Source of the DNA: Allobosea sp035944375
GTDB lineage: Bacteria > Pseudomonadota > Alphaproteobacteria > Rhizobiales > Beijerinckiaceae
Assembly: GCF_035944375.1 (NCBI RefSeq)
Contig: NZ_DASZBE010000043.1
Strand: one strand, 5' to 3'
Length of the DNA stretch: 64,000 bases
Shown: positions 42,063 to 50,958 of the stretch, one piece after another
How the letters are laid out: each line of letters opens with the position of its first letter
Position numbering within the stretch: position 1 is the first letter of the stretch
Notes under the pieces: generated by a model
What the model was told of the DNA's origin: nothing
Databases searched by the model: none
Seen by the model: only the letters and a program-made list of their open reading frames with translations
Program-made: the position numbers and the translations under genes

Positions 42063-42927
42063 AAGCCAGCGTAGGCTGGGCTCTCGCCTTGGCAAGTCGA
42101 TCGAAGCCTTGCAGCTCTGCGATCAGCGCAGGGAAGGCCGAGAGCGGCACCATGTTGGGGCCGTCGCTGGGGGCGCTGTCGGGGTCCTCATGCGTCTCGA
42201 TGAAGACGCCGGCGACGCCGACCGCGACCGCGGCGCGCGCCAGAACCGGCACGAACTCGCGCTGCCCGCCGCTCGACGACCCCTTGCCGCCGGGTTGCTG
42301 CACCGAATGCGTCGCGTCGAAGATCACCGGCGCGCCGATCGTCTGCGCCATGATCGGCAGGGCCCGCATGTCCGAGATCAGCGTGTTGTAGCCGAACGAG
42401 GCGCCGCGCTCGGTCAGCATCACATTGGGGTTGCCGCTTTCGGTGATCTTGGCGGCGACGTTGACCATGTCCCAGGGCGCGAGGAACTGGCCTTTCTTGA
42501 CGTTGACGACACGGCCCGTCCGGGCGGCGGCGACCAGCAGGTCCGTCTGCCGGCACAGGAAGGCCGGGATCTGCAGCACATCGACGCATTCGGCGACGAG
42601 GGCGCAGTGGTCGACCTCATGGACGTCGGTCAGCACCGGCAGGCCCGTCTGCTCGCGGATCTCGGCGAAGACCGGCAGCGCCGCGGCGAGGCCCATGCCG
42701 CGCGCCGCCTTGACGCTGGTGCGGTTGGCCTTGTCGAAGGAGGTCTTGAAGACGAGGCCGATGCCGAGTTCCTCGGCGATCTCCTTCAGCGCGAAGGCCA
42801 TCTCCAGCGCGTGATCGCGGCTTTCCATCTGGCAGGGGCCGGCGATGACCGCCAGCGGCAACCGGTTGCCGAAGCGGACCGGGGCGGCGAGATCGGCACC
42901 GACGGTGACGATGGCATTGGCGGTCAT
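42055..42927 (-). CDS. kdsA: 3-deoxy-8-phosphooctulonate synthase (KDO-8-P synthase)
   Basis: A 290-residue enzyme joining arabinose 5-phosphate and phosphoenolpyruvate to make KDO-8-phosphate, needed for lipopolysaccharide core. Motifs: VIAGPCQMESRDHAL, FKTSFDKANRTS, PVLTDVHEVDHC and FDATHSVQQPGGKGSSSGGQREF. VGFKTSFDKANRT binds PEP, and the Cys in AGPCQMES suggests the metal-dependent class. A gram-negative envelope is implied. Confidence 0.97.
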   Translation of the reverse strand: MTANAIVTVGADLAAPVRFGNRLPLAVIAGPCQMESRDHALEMAFALKEIAEELGIGLVFKTSFDKANRTSVKAARGMGLAAALPVFAEIREQTGLPVLTDVHEVDHCALVAECVDVLQIPAFLCRQTDLLVAAARTGRVVNVKKGQFLAPWDMVNVAAKITESGNPNVMLTERGASFGYNTLISDMRALPIMAQTIGAPVIFDATHSVQQPGGKGSSSGGQREFVPVLARAAVAVGVAGVFIETHEDPDSAPSDGPNMVPLSAFPALIAELQGFDRLAKARAQPTLAYV

Positions 42928-43205
42928 GGGCGGCCTCTCCCGTCTGCTGAGGCGCCGGGCTTATGGCCGGCGGGGGGCGCGGGTCAAGCCGCGGCCCTGC
43001 GACGCCGAAGTTATGCGTCTGACGCGCGATCGCACTGGCGAAGCAGCCCCGAGGTCTGTAAATTCATCCGCGAAGCATTATGTCGGGCGGGTCACGACAG
43101 GGATCGATCTTGAGAACGACGGTTGCGAGCACGAAGCGGGCGGGGGGCACCAGAAGGGTGGCCGGCGCCGGCTCATGCGCCGCCTCCGTCGCAACCGGGC
43201 CGTCC

Positions 43206-43547
43206 ATGGCCGACCGGCCGCGCCGGTCGGGGCCGCCGGCCGATGGCGGGCGCGAGGGCGCCGGCACGGCTGTCCTGACACGGACGCGCACCCGCAAGCC
43301 CAATCTCTATCGTGTCCTGCTTCTGAACGACGACTACACCCCCATGGAGTTCGTCGTTCATGTGCTCGAGCGCTTTTTCCAGAAGGACCGCGCGGCGGCG
43401 ACGCAGATCATGATGCATGTGCATCAGAACGGCGTCGGCGAATGCGGGGTCTTCACCTATGAGGTTGCCGAGACCAAGGTGACACTTGTGATGGATCTGG
43501 CCCGCAAGCACATGCATCCGCTGCAATGCGTGATGGAGAAGAAGTAG
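43206..43547 (+). CDS. clpS: ATP-dependent Clp protease adaptor ClpS
   Basis: A 113-residue adaptor that delivers N-degron substrates to ClpAP. The core has KPNLYRVLLLNDDYTPMEFVVHVL (the N-degron pocket with the conserved Asn-Asp pair and Met), MHVHQNGVGECGVFTYEVAETK and the C-terminal ARKHMHPLQCVMEK. Residues 1-30 are a basic, flexible arm. ATG 43206 gives a normal length; the frame is open further upstream to 43080. clpA follows after 48 bases, the usual pair. Confidence 0.96.
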   Translation: MADRPRRSGPPADGGREGAGTAVLTRTRTRKPNLYRVLLLNDDYTPMEFVVHVLERFFQKDRAAATQIMMHVHQNGVGECGVFTYEVAETKVTLVMDLARKHMHPLQCVMEKK

Positions 43548-43595
43548 CCTCTTGAGTTCGCTCATCCCCTCGAAATCGGAATAGGAGCGCAATCC

Positions 43596-46133
43596 GTGCC
43601 GAGTTTCTCGCGCAGTCTCGAACAGGCGCTTCACCGGGCTCTGGCGCTCGCCAATGAACGCCATCACGAATACGCCACTCTCGAACATCTGCTGCTCGCT
43701 CTGGTCGACGACCAGGACGCGGCTGCGGTGATGCGCGCCTGCAGCGTCGATCTCGACACGCTCAGGCGCAATCTCGTCGACTATATCGACGCCGAACTCG
43801 CCAATCTCGTCACCGACGGGCGCGATGATTCGAAGCCGACCGCCGGCTTCCAGCGCGTCATCCAGCGCGCGGTCATCCATGTCCAGTCGTCGGGCCGGGA
43901 AGAGGTGACGGGCGCCAATGTGCTGGTGGCGATGTTCGCCGAGCGCGAGAGCCACGCCGCCTATTTCCTGCAGGAGCAGGACATGACCCGTTACGACGCG
44001 GTCAACTACATCAGCCACGGCATCGCCAAGCGCCCGGGCGCGAGCGAGGCGCGGCCCGTCCGCGGCGTCGAGGAGGAGCCCGAGCAGCAGCGCGATTCGC
44101 GTGCCGCCGATCCGGTCAACGACGCCGACAAGGACAAGAAGAAGAAGGAAAGCGCGCTCGACGCCTATTGCGTCAACCTCAACCGCAAGGCGCGCGACGG
44201 GCGGATCGACCCGCTGATCGGCCGCGAGGCCGAAGTCCAGCGCACGATCCAGATCCTCTGCCGCCGGCAGAAGAACAATCCGCTGCTGGTCGGCGATCCC
44301 GGTGTCGGCAAGACCGCCATCGCCGAGGGACTTGCCCTCAAGATCACCCGCGGCCAGGTGCCCGAGGTGCTGGAAGACGCCACCGTCTTCTCGCTCGACA
44401 TGGGCACCCTGCTCGCCGGCACCCGCTATCGCGGCGATTTCGAGGAACGCCTCAAGCAGGTGATGAAGGAGATCGAGGCCCACCCCAAGGCGATCATGTT
44501 CATCGACGAGATCCACACGGTGATCGGCGCCGGTGCGACCTCGGGTGGCGCCATGGACGCCTCGAACCTGCTCAAGCCGGCGCTCGCCTCGGGCAGCCTG
44601 CGCTGCATCGGCTCGACCACCTACAAGGAGTACCGCCAGTACTTCGAGAAGGACCGGGCCCTGGTCCGCCGCTTCCAGAAGATCGACGTCAGCGAGCCCT
44701 CGATCCCGGACACGGTCGAGATCCTCAAGGGGCTGAAGCCCTATTTCGAGGAGTTCCACAAGCTGCGCTACACCAACGACGCCATCAAGGCGGCGGTAGA
44801 ACTGTCGGCGCGCTACATCCATGACCGCAAGCTGCCGGACAAGGCGATCGACGTGATCGACGAAACCGGCGCCTCGCAGATGCTGGTCGCCGAGAACAAG
44901 CGCAAGAAGACGATCGGCGTGAAGGAGATCGAGGCGGCGATCGCCACGATGGCCCGAATCCCGGCCAAGACCGTCTCGAAGAACGATGCCGAGGTGCTGC
45001 GCAATCTCGAGACCACTCTGAAGCGCACCGTCTACGGGCAGGAGAAGGCGATCGAGGCGCTGTCCTCCTCGATCAAGCTCGCCCGCGCCGGCCTGCGCGA
45101 CGGCGAGAAGCCGATCGGCTGCTATCTCTTCGCCGGCCCCACCGGCGTCGGCAAGACCGAGGTCGCCCGCCAGCTCGCCACCTCGCTCGGCGTCGAGCTG
45201 ATCCGCTTCGACATGTCGGAATATATGGAGCGCCACACCGTCTCGCGGCTGATCGGCGCCCCTCCGGGCTATGTCGGCTTCGACCAGGGCGGGCTCCTGA
45301 CCGACCAGATCGACCAGCATCCGCACAGCGTGCTGCTGCTCGACGAGATCGAGAAGGCCCATCCCGACCTGTTCAACATCCTTCTGCAGGTGATGGACCA
45401 CGGCAAGCTGACCGACAACAACGGCAAACAGGTCGATTTCCGCAACGTCATCCTGATCATGACCACCAATGCTGGCGCCGCCGACATGGCCCGCAACGCC
45501 TATGGCTTCACCCGCCAGAAGCGCGAGGGCGACGATACGGAGGCGATCAACAAACTGTTCGCGCCGGAATTCCGCAACCGCCTCGATTCGGTGGTGTCCT
45601 TCGGCCATCTGCCGAAGACGGTGGTCGCCCGCGTCGTCGACAAGTTCGTGCTGCAGCTCGAGGCCCAGCTCGCCGACCGCAACGTCACCATCGAGCTCTC
45701 GGACGAGGCCCGCGAATGGCTGGTCGAGAACGGCTATGACGAGGCGATGGGCGCCCGCCCGATGGCCCGGCTGATCCAGTCGACGATCAAGACGCCGCTC
45801 GCCGACGAGGTGCTATTCGGGCGCCTCAAGAATGGCGGGGCGGTGCGCGTCGTCGTGGTCCAGTCCGAGACCGGCATCAAGGTGCTCGGCCTCGAATTCC
45901 CCGACGGGCCGGTCAAGCCCAAGCCTGAGAAGGACGTCGCCGCCGCGGCCGAGAAGCGCGAGCGCAAGCCGCGCGCGAAGGCAGCCGCGGCCAAGCCGGC
46001 TCCCGCCGCGCCGCGCCGCAGTGGCCCGGCCGGCAAGGCCGGCAAGGGAGACGGCGGCGGCAAGGGGCCGGAGGCGCCCAAGGGCCAGCGTTCCGTCCGC
46101 ACCGTCCCCAAGGTCCCGCTGACGAAGGCTTGA
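43596..46133 (+). CDS. clpA: ATP-dependent Clp protease ATP-binding subunit ClpA
   Basis: An 845-residue AAA+ unfoldase of the ClpAP protease. The N-terminal double repeat binds ClpS (RSLEQALHRALALANERHHEYATLEHLLLAL). D1 Walker A GDPGVGKT is near residue 233 with FIDEIHT; D2 Walker A GPTGVGKT near residue 514 with LLLDEIEKAHPD. YGFTRQ in D2 corresponds to the ClpP-binding loop region. GTG start is preceded by AGGAG (43584-43588). Unusual is a tail of about 75 residues (from ~770) rich in Lys, Ala, Pro and Gly, beyond the E. coli protein end. Confidence 0.97.
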   Translation: MPSFSRSLEQALHRALALANERHHEYATLEHLLLALVDDQDAAAVMRACSVDLDTLRRNLVDYIDAELANLVTDGRDDSKPTAGFQRVIQRAVIHVQSSGREEVTGANVLVAMFAERESHAAYFLQEQDMTRYDAVNYISHGIAKRPGASEARPVRGVEEEPEQQRDSRAADPVNDADKDKKKKESALDAYCVNLNRKARDGRIDPLIGREAEVQRTIQILCRRQKNNPLLVGDPGVGKTAIAEGLALKITRGQVPEVLEDATVFSLDMGTLLAGTRYRGDFEERLKQVMKEIEAHPKAIMFIDEIHTVIGAGATSGGAMDASNLLKPALASGSLRCIGSTTYKEYRQYFEKDRALVRRFQKIDVSEPSIPDTVEILKGLKPYFEEFHKLRYTNDAIKAAVELSARYIHDRKLPDKAIDVIDETGASQMLVAENKRKKTIGVKEIEAAIATMARIPAKTVSKNDAEVLRNLETTLKRTVYGQEKAIEALSSSIKLARAGLRDGEKPIGCYLFAGPTGVGKTEVARQLATSLGVELIRFDMSEYMERHTVSRLIGAPPGYVGFDQGGLLTDQIDQHPHSVLLLDEIEKAHPDLFNILLQVMDHGKLTDNNGKQVDFRNVILIMTTNAGAADMARNAYGFTRQKREGDDTEAINKLFAPEFRNRLDSVVSFGHLPKTVVARVVDKFVLQLEAQLADRNVTIELSDEAREWLVENGYDEAMGARPMARLIQSTIKTPLADEVLFGRLKNGGAVRVVVVQSETGIKVLGLEFPDGPVKPKPEKDVAAAAEKRERKPRAKAAAAKPAPAAPRRSGPAGKAGKGDGGGKGPEAPKGQRSVRTVPKVPLTKA

Positions 46134-46137
46134 GACC

Positions 46138-46416
46138 GTGTTGTTCAGGCGAAAGACCGATACGCTGCTCGCCCATGCGGCCGAGCCGCAGCCGGAACAG
46201 GCCGTTCCGGCGCGCAAGGAAAAGCTGAGCTGGTTCGAGAAGCGCGACCAGCGACGGCGCCGGCGCAAGATGTTCGAGGAAATCCTGGGCTGGATCCTCG
46301 TTCCCGCCTTCGTCTACCTGATCTATCTCGGGGTGCAGGCGATCGGCGGGATCCCCAAGGAAATCATCGATTTCGGCAACGAATTGCTGGGCATCGTCAT
46401 GAAGGGCGGGAGCTGA
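46138..46416 (+). CDS. Small membrane-anchored protein of unknown function
   Basis: A 92-residue protein, GTG start four bases after clpA's stop. The N-terminal half is charged (EKLSWFEKRDQRRRRRKMFEEI), then a hydrophobic helix (LGWILVPAFVYLIYLGVQAI) and a short tail. Its position suggests co-transcription with clpA, but no family is recognised. A membrane-tethered factor is the simplest reading. Confidence 0.7.
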   Translation: MLFRRKTDTLLAHAAEPQPEQAVPARKEKLSWFEKRDQRRRRRKMFEEILGWILVPAFVYLIYLGVQAIGGIPKEIIDFGNELLGIVMKGGS

Positions 46417-46584
46417 CGCGCCTCTGGGCCCCGGCAGGCCTTTGCAGCCTGCGCAAGGCCGACCGCCCATCGTCGCGGCTCGGTTCGATGCCCGCTCCGG
46501 GCTAGAAGGGTTCTCGCAAACCGCCCCGTTCGGGACGGGACCTGCTCTCCCCGTCCTCCGATCCCCCCGCGTGCCGACCCTGCC

Positions 46585-47307
46585 ATGACCGTATCCGCAG
46601 ACTGGACCTGGTGGCGCGTCGCGCTGGCCGGCATGCGCGACGCGCTGTCGCTGCCGGCCTGGGTCGTCGGCTTCGGACTGATCGGCGTCGGCTCTCTGGC
46701 GCGCGATGTCGGCTATCCCGTCGAGGTCGCGGTGCTCTCGACCATGCTGGTCTGGGCCGGCCCCTCGCAGGTGATCTTCTTCGCCTCGATTGCGGCCGGC
46801 GCCGCCTGGAGCGCGATCGCGATCGCGGTCGGCTTCGCCTCGCTGCGCTTCCTGCCGATGACGGTGGCGATCCTGCCCTTGCTGCGCCGCCCGGGGCAGG
46901 GCGTCGGCATGCAACTCCTGCTCGCGCATTACGTGGCGGTGACGGCCTGGACGGAAGGGCTGCGCCGATTGCCGCACGTCCCGCCGCCCCAGCGCGTCGC
47001 CTATTTCCTCGGTTTCGCCAACACCTGCATGGCGACGAGTTCGGTCGGCACCTTCCTCGGCTATTATCTGATCGGGGCCCTGCCGATCCCCTTCGCCGCC
47101 GGGCTGCTCTGCCTGACGCCGATCTTCTTCCTCGCCTCGCTCACGGCGGGCCTGCGCCATCGCGGCGATGTCGCGGCCATCGTGCTCGGCCTCGCGCTGG
47201 CGCCGATCTGCGACCGCTTCATCGGGGGCGGCTTCGACCTGATCGTCGCCGGGCTGATCGCGGGTTCGATCGCCTTCGCGCTGCGGCCGAAGAAGGCGGC
47301 GCCATGA
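46585..47307 (+). CDS. AzlC-family branched-chain amino acid exporter subunit
   Basis: A 240-residue inner-membrane protein of the AzlC/YgaZ family. GMRDALSLPAWVVGFGLIGVGSLARDVGYPVEVAVLSTMLVWAGPSQ is the conserved N-terminal part, with FASLRFLPMTVAILPLL. With AzlD it forms a two-part exporter for branched-chain amino acids or related compounds. It overlaps the AzlD-like gene as ATGA. Confidence 0.9.
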   Translation: MTVSADWTWWRVALAGMRDALSLPAWVVGFGLIGVGSLARDVGYPVEVAVLSTMLVWAGPSQVIFFASIAAGAAWSAIAIAVGFASLRFLPMTVAILPLLRRPGQGVGMQLLLAHYVAVTAWTEGLRRLPHVPPPQRVAYFLGFANTCMATSSVGTFLGYYLIGALPIPFAAGLLCLTPIFFLASLTAGLRHRGDVAAIVLGLALAPICDRFIGGGFDLIVAGLIAGSIAFALRPKKAAP

Positions 47308-47681
47308 CGGCGACCGCGATCACCCCGCCGATCGCCTGGCTCGACGGCCCGCTCTGGCCCTATCTCGCGCTGGTGCTGTTTGCGGTGCTGCCGACCGAGA
47401 TCTGGCGCTGGCTCGCGGTGGCGTTCTCGCGGCGGATCGACGCCGATTCGCCCGCGCTCGAATGGGTGAGGGCGGTGGCGACGGCCCTTCTCGCCGGCAT
47501 CGTCGCGAAACTGATCGTGGCGCCGCCGGGCGCGCTCGCCGCCGTGCCGCTCGCCCTGCGTGTCGGGGCGCTCTCGGTCACGCTCGCGATCATGCTGTTC
47601 GACCGAAGGCGGGTGATGCTGGCGGTGCTGGCGGGGGAGGCGACGCTGATCGGCGGCGCCTACTGGCTGCTGGCGCCGTGA
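47304..47681 (+). CDS. AzlD-domain protein, partner of AzlC
   Basis: A 125-residue membrane protein with about four helices (LWPYLALVLFAVLPTEIWRWLAVAF, ATALLAGIVAKLIVAPPG, LRVGALSVTLAIMLF), the AzlD/YgaH layout. ATG at 47304 overlaps the AzlC stop by four bases. Coupled translation supports assembly of one exporter. Confidence 0.83.
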   Translation: MTATAITPPIAWLDGPLWPYLALVLFAVLPTEIWRWLAVAFSRRIDADSPALEWVRAVATALLAGIVAKLIVAPPGALAAVPLALRVGALSVTLAIMLFDRRRVMLAVLAGEATLIGGAYWLLAP

Positions 47682-47690
47682 CGGACCCGC

Positions 47691-48119
47691 TCAGAGGGCC
47701 TTCAGCGCGTCCCTGATCTTGTCGGCGTTCGCGGCGAGGACCTCCGGCTTTTCCATCGCGCCAGTGTGGGGCTTCATGGACACCCCGTCATGGCGTGGAA
47801 TGACATGGACGTGCAGGTGGAACACCACCTGGCCGCCGGCCGCCTCGTTGAATTGCTGGATGGTGACGCCATCGCCGTCGAACGCCGCCTTCACGGCGCG
47901 CGCCAGCTTCTGCGTCGTCAGCGCGACGGCCTGGAGCGCCTCGGGCGGCGCGTCCAGCACATTGCGGCAGGCCACCTTGGGGATCACCAGCACATGCCCG
48001 TCGGCCCGCGGCATGATGTCCATGATCGCGACCGTCGCCTCGTCTTCATAGACAGTGTGGGAGGGCAGCTCGCCCCGCAGGATGCGGGCGAAGACGTTGC
48101 TGGGATCGTAGGCGGTCAT
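47691..48119 (-). CDS. HIT-family nucleotide hydrolase
   Basis: A 142-residue histidine-triad protein: SNVFARILRGELPSHTVYEDE, AIMDIMPRADGHVLVIPK and the catalytic HLHVHVIPRHDG near residue 102. This type hydrolyses purine nucleoside phosphoramidates or diadenosine polyphosphates. Length and motif order are normal. It converges with the AzlD gene. Confidence 0.93.
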   Translation of the reverse strand: MTAYDPSNVFARILRGELPSHTVYEDEATVAIMDIMPRADGHVLVIPKVACRNVLDAPPEALQAVALTTQKLARAVKAAFDGDGVTIQQFNEAAGGQVVFHLHVHVIPRHDGVSMKPHTGAMEKPEVLAANADKIRDALKAL

Positions 48120-48180
48120 GCGGCATCCGGGGCAGGCGGGACGAACGGGACGCCAGCCTGTCGCGCCCGGGCGGTCGGCG

Positions 48181-48987
48181 TCAAGGCCGGAGCGGCGTCG
48201 CGGAGATCGGCGCGTCGGCCCGCAGGGCCAGCCGGTCGGCGATCTGCGAATCCAGCACCAGATCGTCGCAGGCGCCGAGCAGCCAGAGCTCCGTCACCTC
48301 GAAGCGCAGCAGCGACACATCCCACCAGCGCGCGATGATTTCCGCCAGCGCTGCGGTCTCGCTGGCGTCGAGGTCGTCGGTCAGGTTGTAGAGCCCCACC
48401 AGATAGAGATCGCCGGGCGGGCGCCCGAAGGCGGCCTGGACGGCATGGATGGGGTTCAGCCCGTCCCGCTTCTCCGGATAGACCCGCAGATAGATCCGCC
48501 CGCGATTGACGTTGCCCGAAAAGGGCCCGCGCAGATCGACCGCGAAGGGCTCGATCCGGGCGAGGGCTTGGCGGGTGCCGTCGTCGATCGAGGGAGCCTC
48601 GCCGGTCGAGAGCGTGCCGCACAGCGTCGCATGCAGCCGCTCGGACCGTCGCGGCAGGATGTCCCAGGCGATCTTCGCTGCGAAGGGCGCCGCGCGCATC
48701 TCGGCGTGGAGCCGCTGGAAGGGCTCCGAACCCGAGAGCAGGGCGCTATCGACGGGCAGGACCAGCGAGAAGATGGGCGGATGAACGCCCATCTCGTAGG
48801 ATCGCCCCTCCTGCCGGGCAATCACACGGGGGTGGTCCGGCGCGACCAACGGCAGGTGGGCGAGCCGATAGGGCTCGTCCAGCATCAGCGGCCTATCCGC
48901 GAAATCGGTCAGGCTGCGCCGGTAGCCCAGTTCGCCGTCCTCCCAGAAGGCCGGCCCGGCGGAGGCGTTTGGATCAGACATCGGCAT
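48181..48987 (-). CDS. Hypothetical protein upstream of the HIT gene
   Basis: A 268-residue protein without a recognised family. It starts MPMSDPNASAG; the upstream FemAB-like gene ends at 48974, so the starts and stops overlap by up to 14 bases. One H-A-T-L motif (RLHATLCGTLS) and GDLYLVGLYNLTDDL look distantly like the two motifs of 2H phosphoesterases, but the second lacks His. It may be a cytoplasmic protein with a mixed fold. Function unresolved. Confidence 0.65.
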   Translation of the reverse strand: MPMSDPNASAGPAFWEDGELGYRRSLTDFADRPLMLDEPYRLAHLPLVAPDHPRVIARQEGRSYEMGVHPPIFSLVLPVDSALLSGSEPFQRLHAEMRAAPFAAKIAWDILPRRSERLHATLCGTLSTGEAPSIDDGTRQALARIEPFAVDLRGPFSGNVNRGRIYLRVYPEKRDGLNPIHAVQAAFGRPPGDLYLVGLYNLTDDLDASETAALAEIIARWWDVSLLRFEVTELWLLGACDDLVLDSQIADRLALRADAPISATPLRP

Positions 48988-50185
48988 CGCCGGATTTGCG
49001 GAACGGGCTTTCCGCCGCCAGAGCCGCCTGCGCCTCGGCGATCTGCGCCCGCTCGCGTGTCAGGTAATGGGCGACCGCCCGCTTCAGGCCGGGATCGGCG
49101 AGATGGTGAAGCGACCGGGTCACCACGGGGCGGTAGCCGCGCGCCAGCTTGTGCTCGCCCTGGGCACCCGCCTCGACGCGGGCGAGCCCCTGCGCGATCG
49201 CATAGTCGATGGCCTGATGATAACAGACCTCGAAATGCAGAAAGGGGTGGTCCTCGATGCAGCCCCAGTTGCGGCCATAGAGCGTGTCGCCACCGCGGAA
49301 ATTGATCGCGCCGGCGATGTAGCGCCCGTCGCGCTTCGCCATGACGAGAACGATCCGCTCGCCCATGGCCGCGCCGACGCAGGAGAAGAAGGCCCGGTTG
49401 AGATAGGGGCGGCCCCATTTGCGCGAACCGGTGTCATCATAGAAGGAGTGGAAATCGTCCCAGACCGCCTCGGTCAGGTCGCCGCCGCTGAGGACCTCGA
49501 TGCTGATCCCGGCGGCCAGAGCCTCGCGACGCTCCCGCTTCAGCGCCTTGCGCTTGCGCGAGGCCAGCGTCGCCAGGAAATCGTCGTAACGCCCGAAGCC
49601 CTCGTTGAACCAGTGAAACTGCAGGTCGTGCCGCTCGAGATAGCCGGCCTCCCGCAGCGCCGCGACGTCGGGCTCCCCTGCGAAGGTGACATGGACCGAG
49701 GAGGCCTCGGTCTGGTCACGCAGCGCCTCCAGCCCGGCGATCAGCCCCGCGCTGGCCTCCTCCGCCCGCGGGCCGGACGCAACCAGCAGGCGCGGCCCCG
49801 TCGCGGGGGTGAAGGGCGCCGCGACCTGGATCTTCGGATAATAGCGCCCGCCCGCCCGCTGATAGGCGTCGGCCCAGCTGTGGTCGAAGACATATTCGCC
49901 CTGGCTGTGGCTCTTGAGGAAGCTCGGCGCGGCGGCGAGCAGCCGGTCCTCGCCATCCTCGACCAGCAGATAGGCCGGCGACCAGCCGGAGCGGCCGCCG
50001 ATGCAGCCGCTCTGCTCGAGCGCCCGCAGGAATTCATGGGAGATGAAGGGGTTTTCGCGATCGAGCCCCGCCACCGTCGCGCCTTGCGCCTGCGGATGGG
50101 CGCAGGCATTCCACGCTGCGGCCGGAACCGCCTTCAGCGAGGTCGCGACGCGCACCCTGAGGTCGCCGCCCCCGCTCTCGCTCAA
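48974..50185 (-). CDS. FemAB/GNAT-like peptidoglycan-associated protein (COG3146-type)
   Basis: A 403-residue protein of the DUF482/COG3146 group with two GNAT-like folds. Segments: ENPFISHEFLRALEQSGC, DRLLAAAPSFLKSHSQGEYVFDHSWADAYQRAG, KRKALKRERREAL, YDDTGSRKWGRPYLNRAFF and GRNWGCIEDHPFLHFEVCYHQAIDYAI. Members are proposed acyltransferases acting in peptidoglycan-related or siderophore pathways. TTG start at 50185 overlaps the GDPD stop (TTGA), with GAGGG nine bases before it. Confidence 0.83.
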   Translation of the reverse strand: MSESGGGDLRVRVATSLKAVPAAAWNACAHPQAQGATVAGLDRENPFISHEFLRALEQSGCIGGRSGWSPAYLLVEDGEDRLLAAAPSFLKSHSQGEYVFDHSWADAYQRAGGRYYPKIQVAAPFTPATGPRLLVASGPRAEEASAGLIAGLEALRDQTEASSVHVTFAGEPDVAALREAGYLERHDLQFHWFNEGFGRYDDFLATLASRKRKALKRERREALAAGISIEVLSGGDLTEAVWDDFHSFYDDTGSRKWGRPYLNRAFFSCVGAAMGERIVLVMAKRDGRYIAGAINFRGGDTLYGRNWGCIEDHPFLHFEVCYHQAIDYAIAQGLARVEAGAQGEHKLARGYRPVVTRSLHHLADPGLKRAVAHYLTRERAQIAEAQAALAAESPFRKSGDADV

Positions 50186-50958
50186 GGCGTGAAGCCCTCG
50201 AACACCATCTGGTCGGCGAGGCGGGCGGCCTTCTCCCGGTCCTCCGGGGTCCGCACCGTCCAGCTCATCAGCGGCATGCCCAGGACGTTGCGGCAGAGAT
50301 AGGGCGCCGCGCTGTCGAGATCCGTGACCTTCCAGGACAGGAAATCCGGCCGGCTCCGCTCGAAATGCAGCAGATTGGCCATGGCGCGACGCTGGCCCGC
50401 ATCGAGATGGGCATAGTCCGGATAGGAATAGTCGTTCATCGCGACGATCCCGCGCGGCACTCCGGGCGCGATCTCGCGCAGCGCCGCGACGATCTCGGGA
50501 TCGAAGGACTTGAACACGATCGGCTGGCCGGCGCGGCCGGCGACGATCTCGGCGGCGCGGCGCGTCAGCCGCAGATCGCCGTCGAAGCGGCTCTTGATCT
50601 CGATCACGAGCGGCACGCGCCCGCCGATCAGGTCGAGAAAGCCCGAGAGCGTCGGGATGAGAGCCTGGCTGCCGCGCAGCGGGGTCGCCGCAAGCGCCTC
50701 CGCCGTCTGCGCCGAGACCGCGCCCTGATGCTCGGTCAGCCGGTCCAGCACGAAATCATGGAAGACCATCGCCTCGCCATCGGCGCTGAGCTGGATGTCG
50801 CATTCGATGCCGAACCCGCCGGCGATGGCCGCCTCGGCCGCCGGACCGCTGTTCTCGATCACGCCCGCGGCGGCGTCGTGGAGCCCGCGATGGGCGATCG
50901 GGCGGGCGATCAGCCAGCCGAGATCAGGGCGGGCACTGTCGATGAGAGGGCCGCGCAT
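50182..50958 (-). CDS. Glycerophosphodiester phosphodiesterase family protein
   Basis: A 258-residue TIM-barrel phosphodiesterase. AHRGLHDAAAGVIENSGPAAEAAIAGGFGIECDIQLSADGEAMVFHD has the catalytic His, Glu and Asp residues, then VPLVIEIKSRFDGD and FKSFDPE. It cleaves glycerophosphodiesters to glycerol 3-phosphate and an alcohol. ATG 50958 overlaps the stop of the upstream RidA gene by one base (TGATG). Confidence 0.92.
   Translation of the reverse strand: MRGPLIDSARPDLGWLIARPIAHRGLHDAAAGVIENSGPAAEAAIAGGFGIECDIQLSADGEAMVFHDFVLDRLTEHQGAVSAQTAEALAATPLRGSQALIPTLSGFLDLIGGRVPLVIEIKSRFDGDLRLTRRAAEIVAGRAGQPIVFKSFDPEIVAALREIAPGVPRGIVAMNDYSYPDYAHLDAGQRRAMANLLHFERSRPDFLSWKVTDLDSAAPYLCRNVLGMPLMSWTVRTPEDREKAARLADQMVFEGFTP

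Noticed and set aside
43173..45608. Long minus-strand frame of about 811 codons opposite clpS-clpA.
   Set aside because: Shadow of well-supported clpS and clpA in another frame.
46490..46560. GGTTCGATGCCCGCTCC looks like a tRNA T-arm.
   Set aside because: No acceptor stem, anticodon arm or CCA-adjacent pairing could be built around it.
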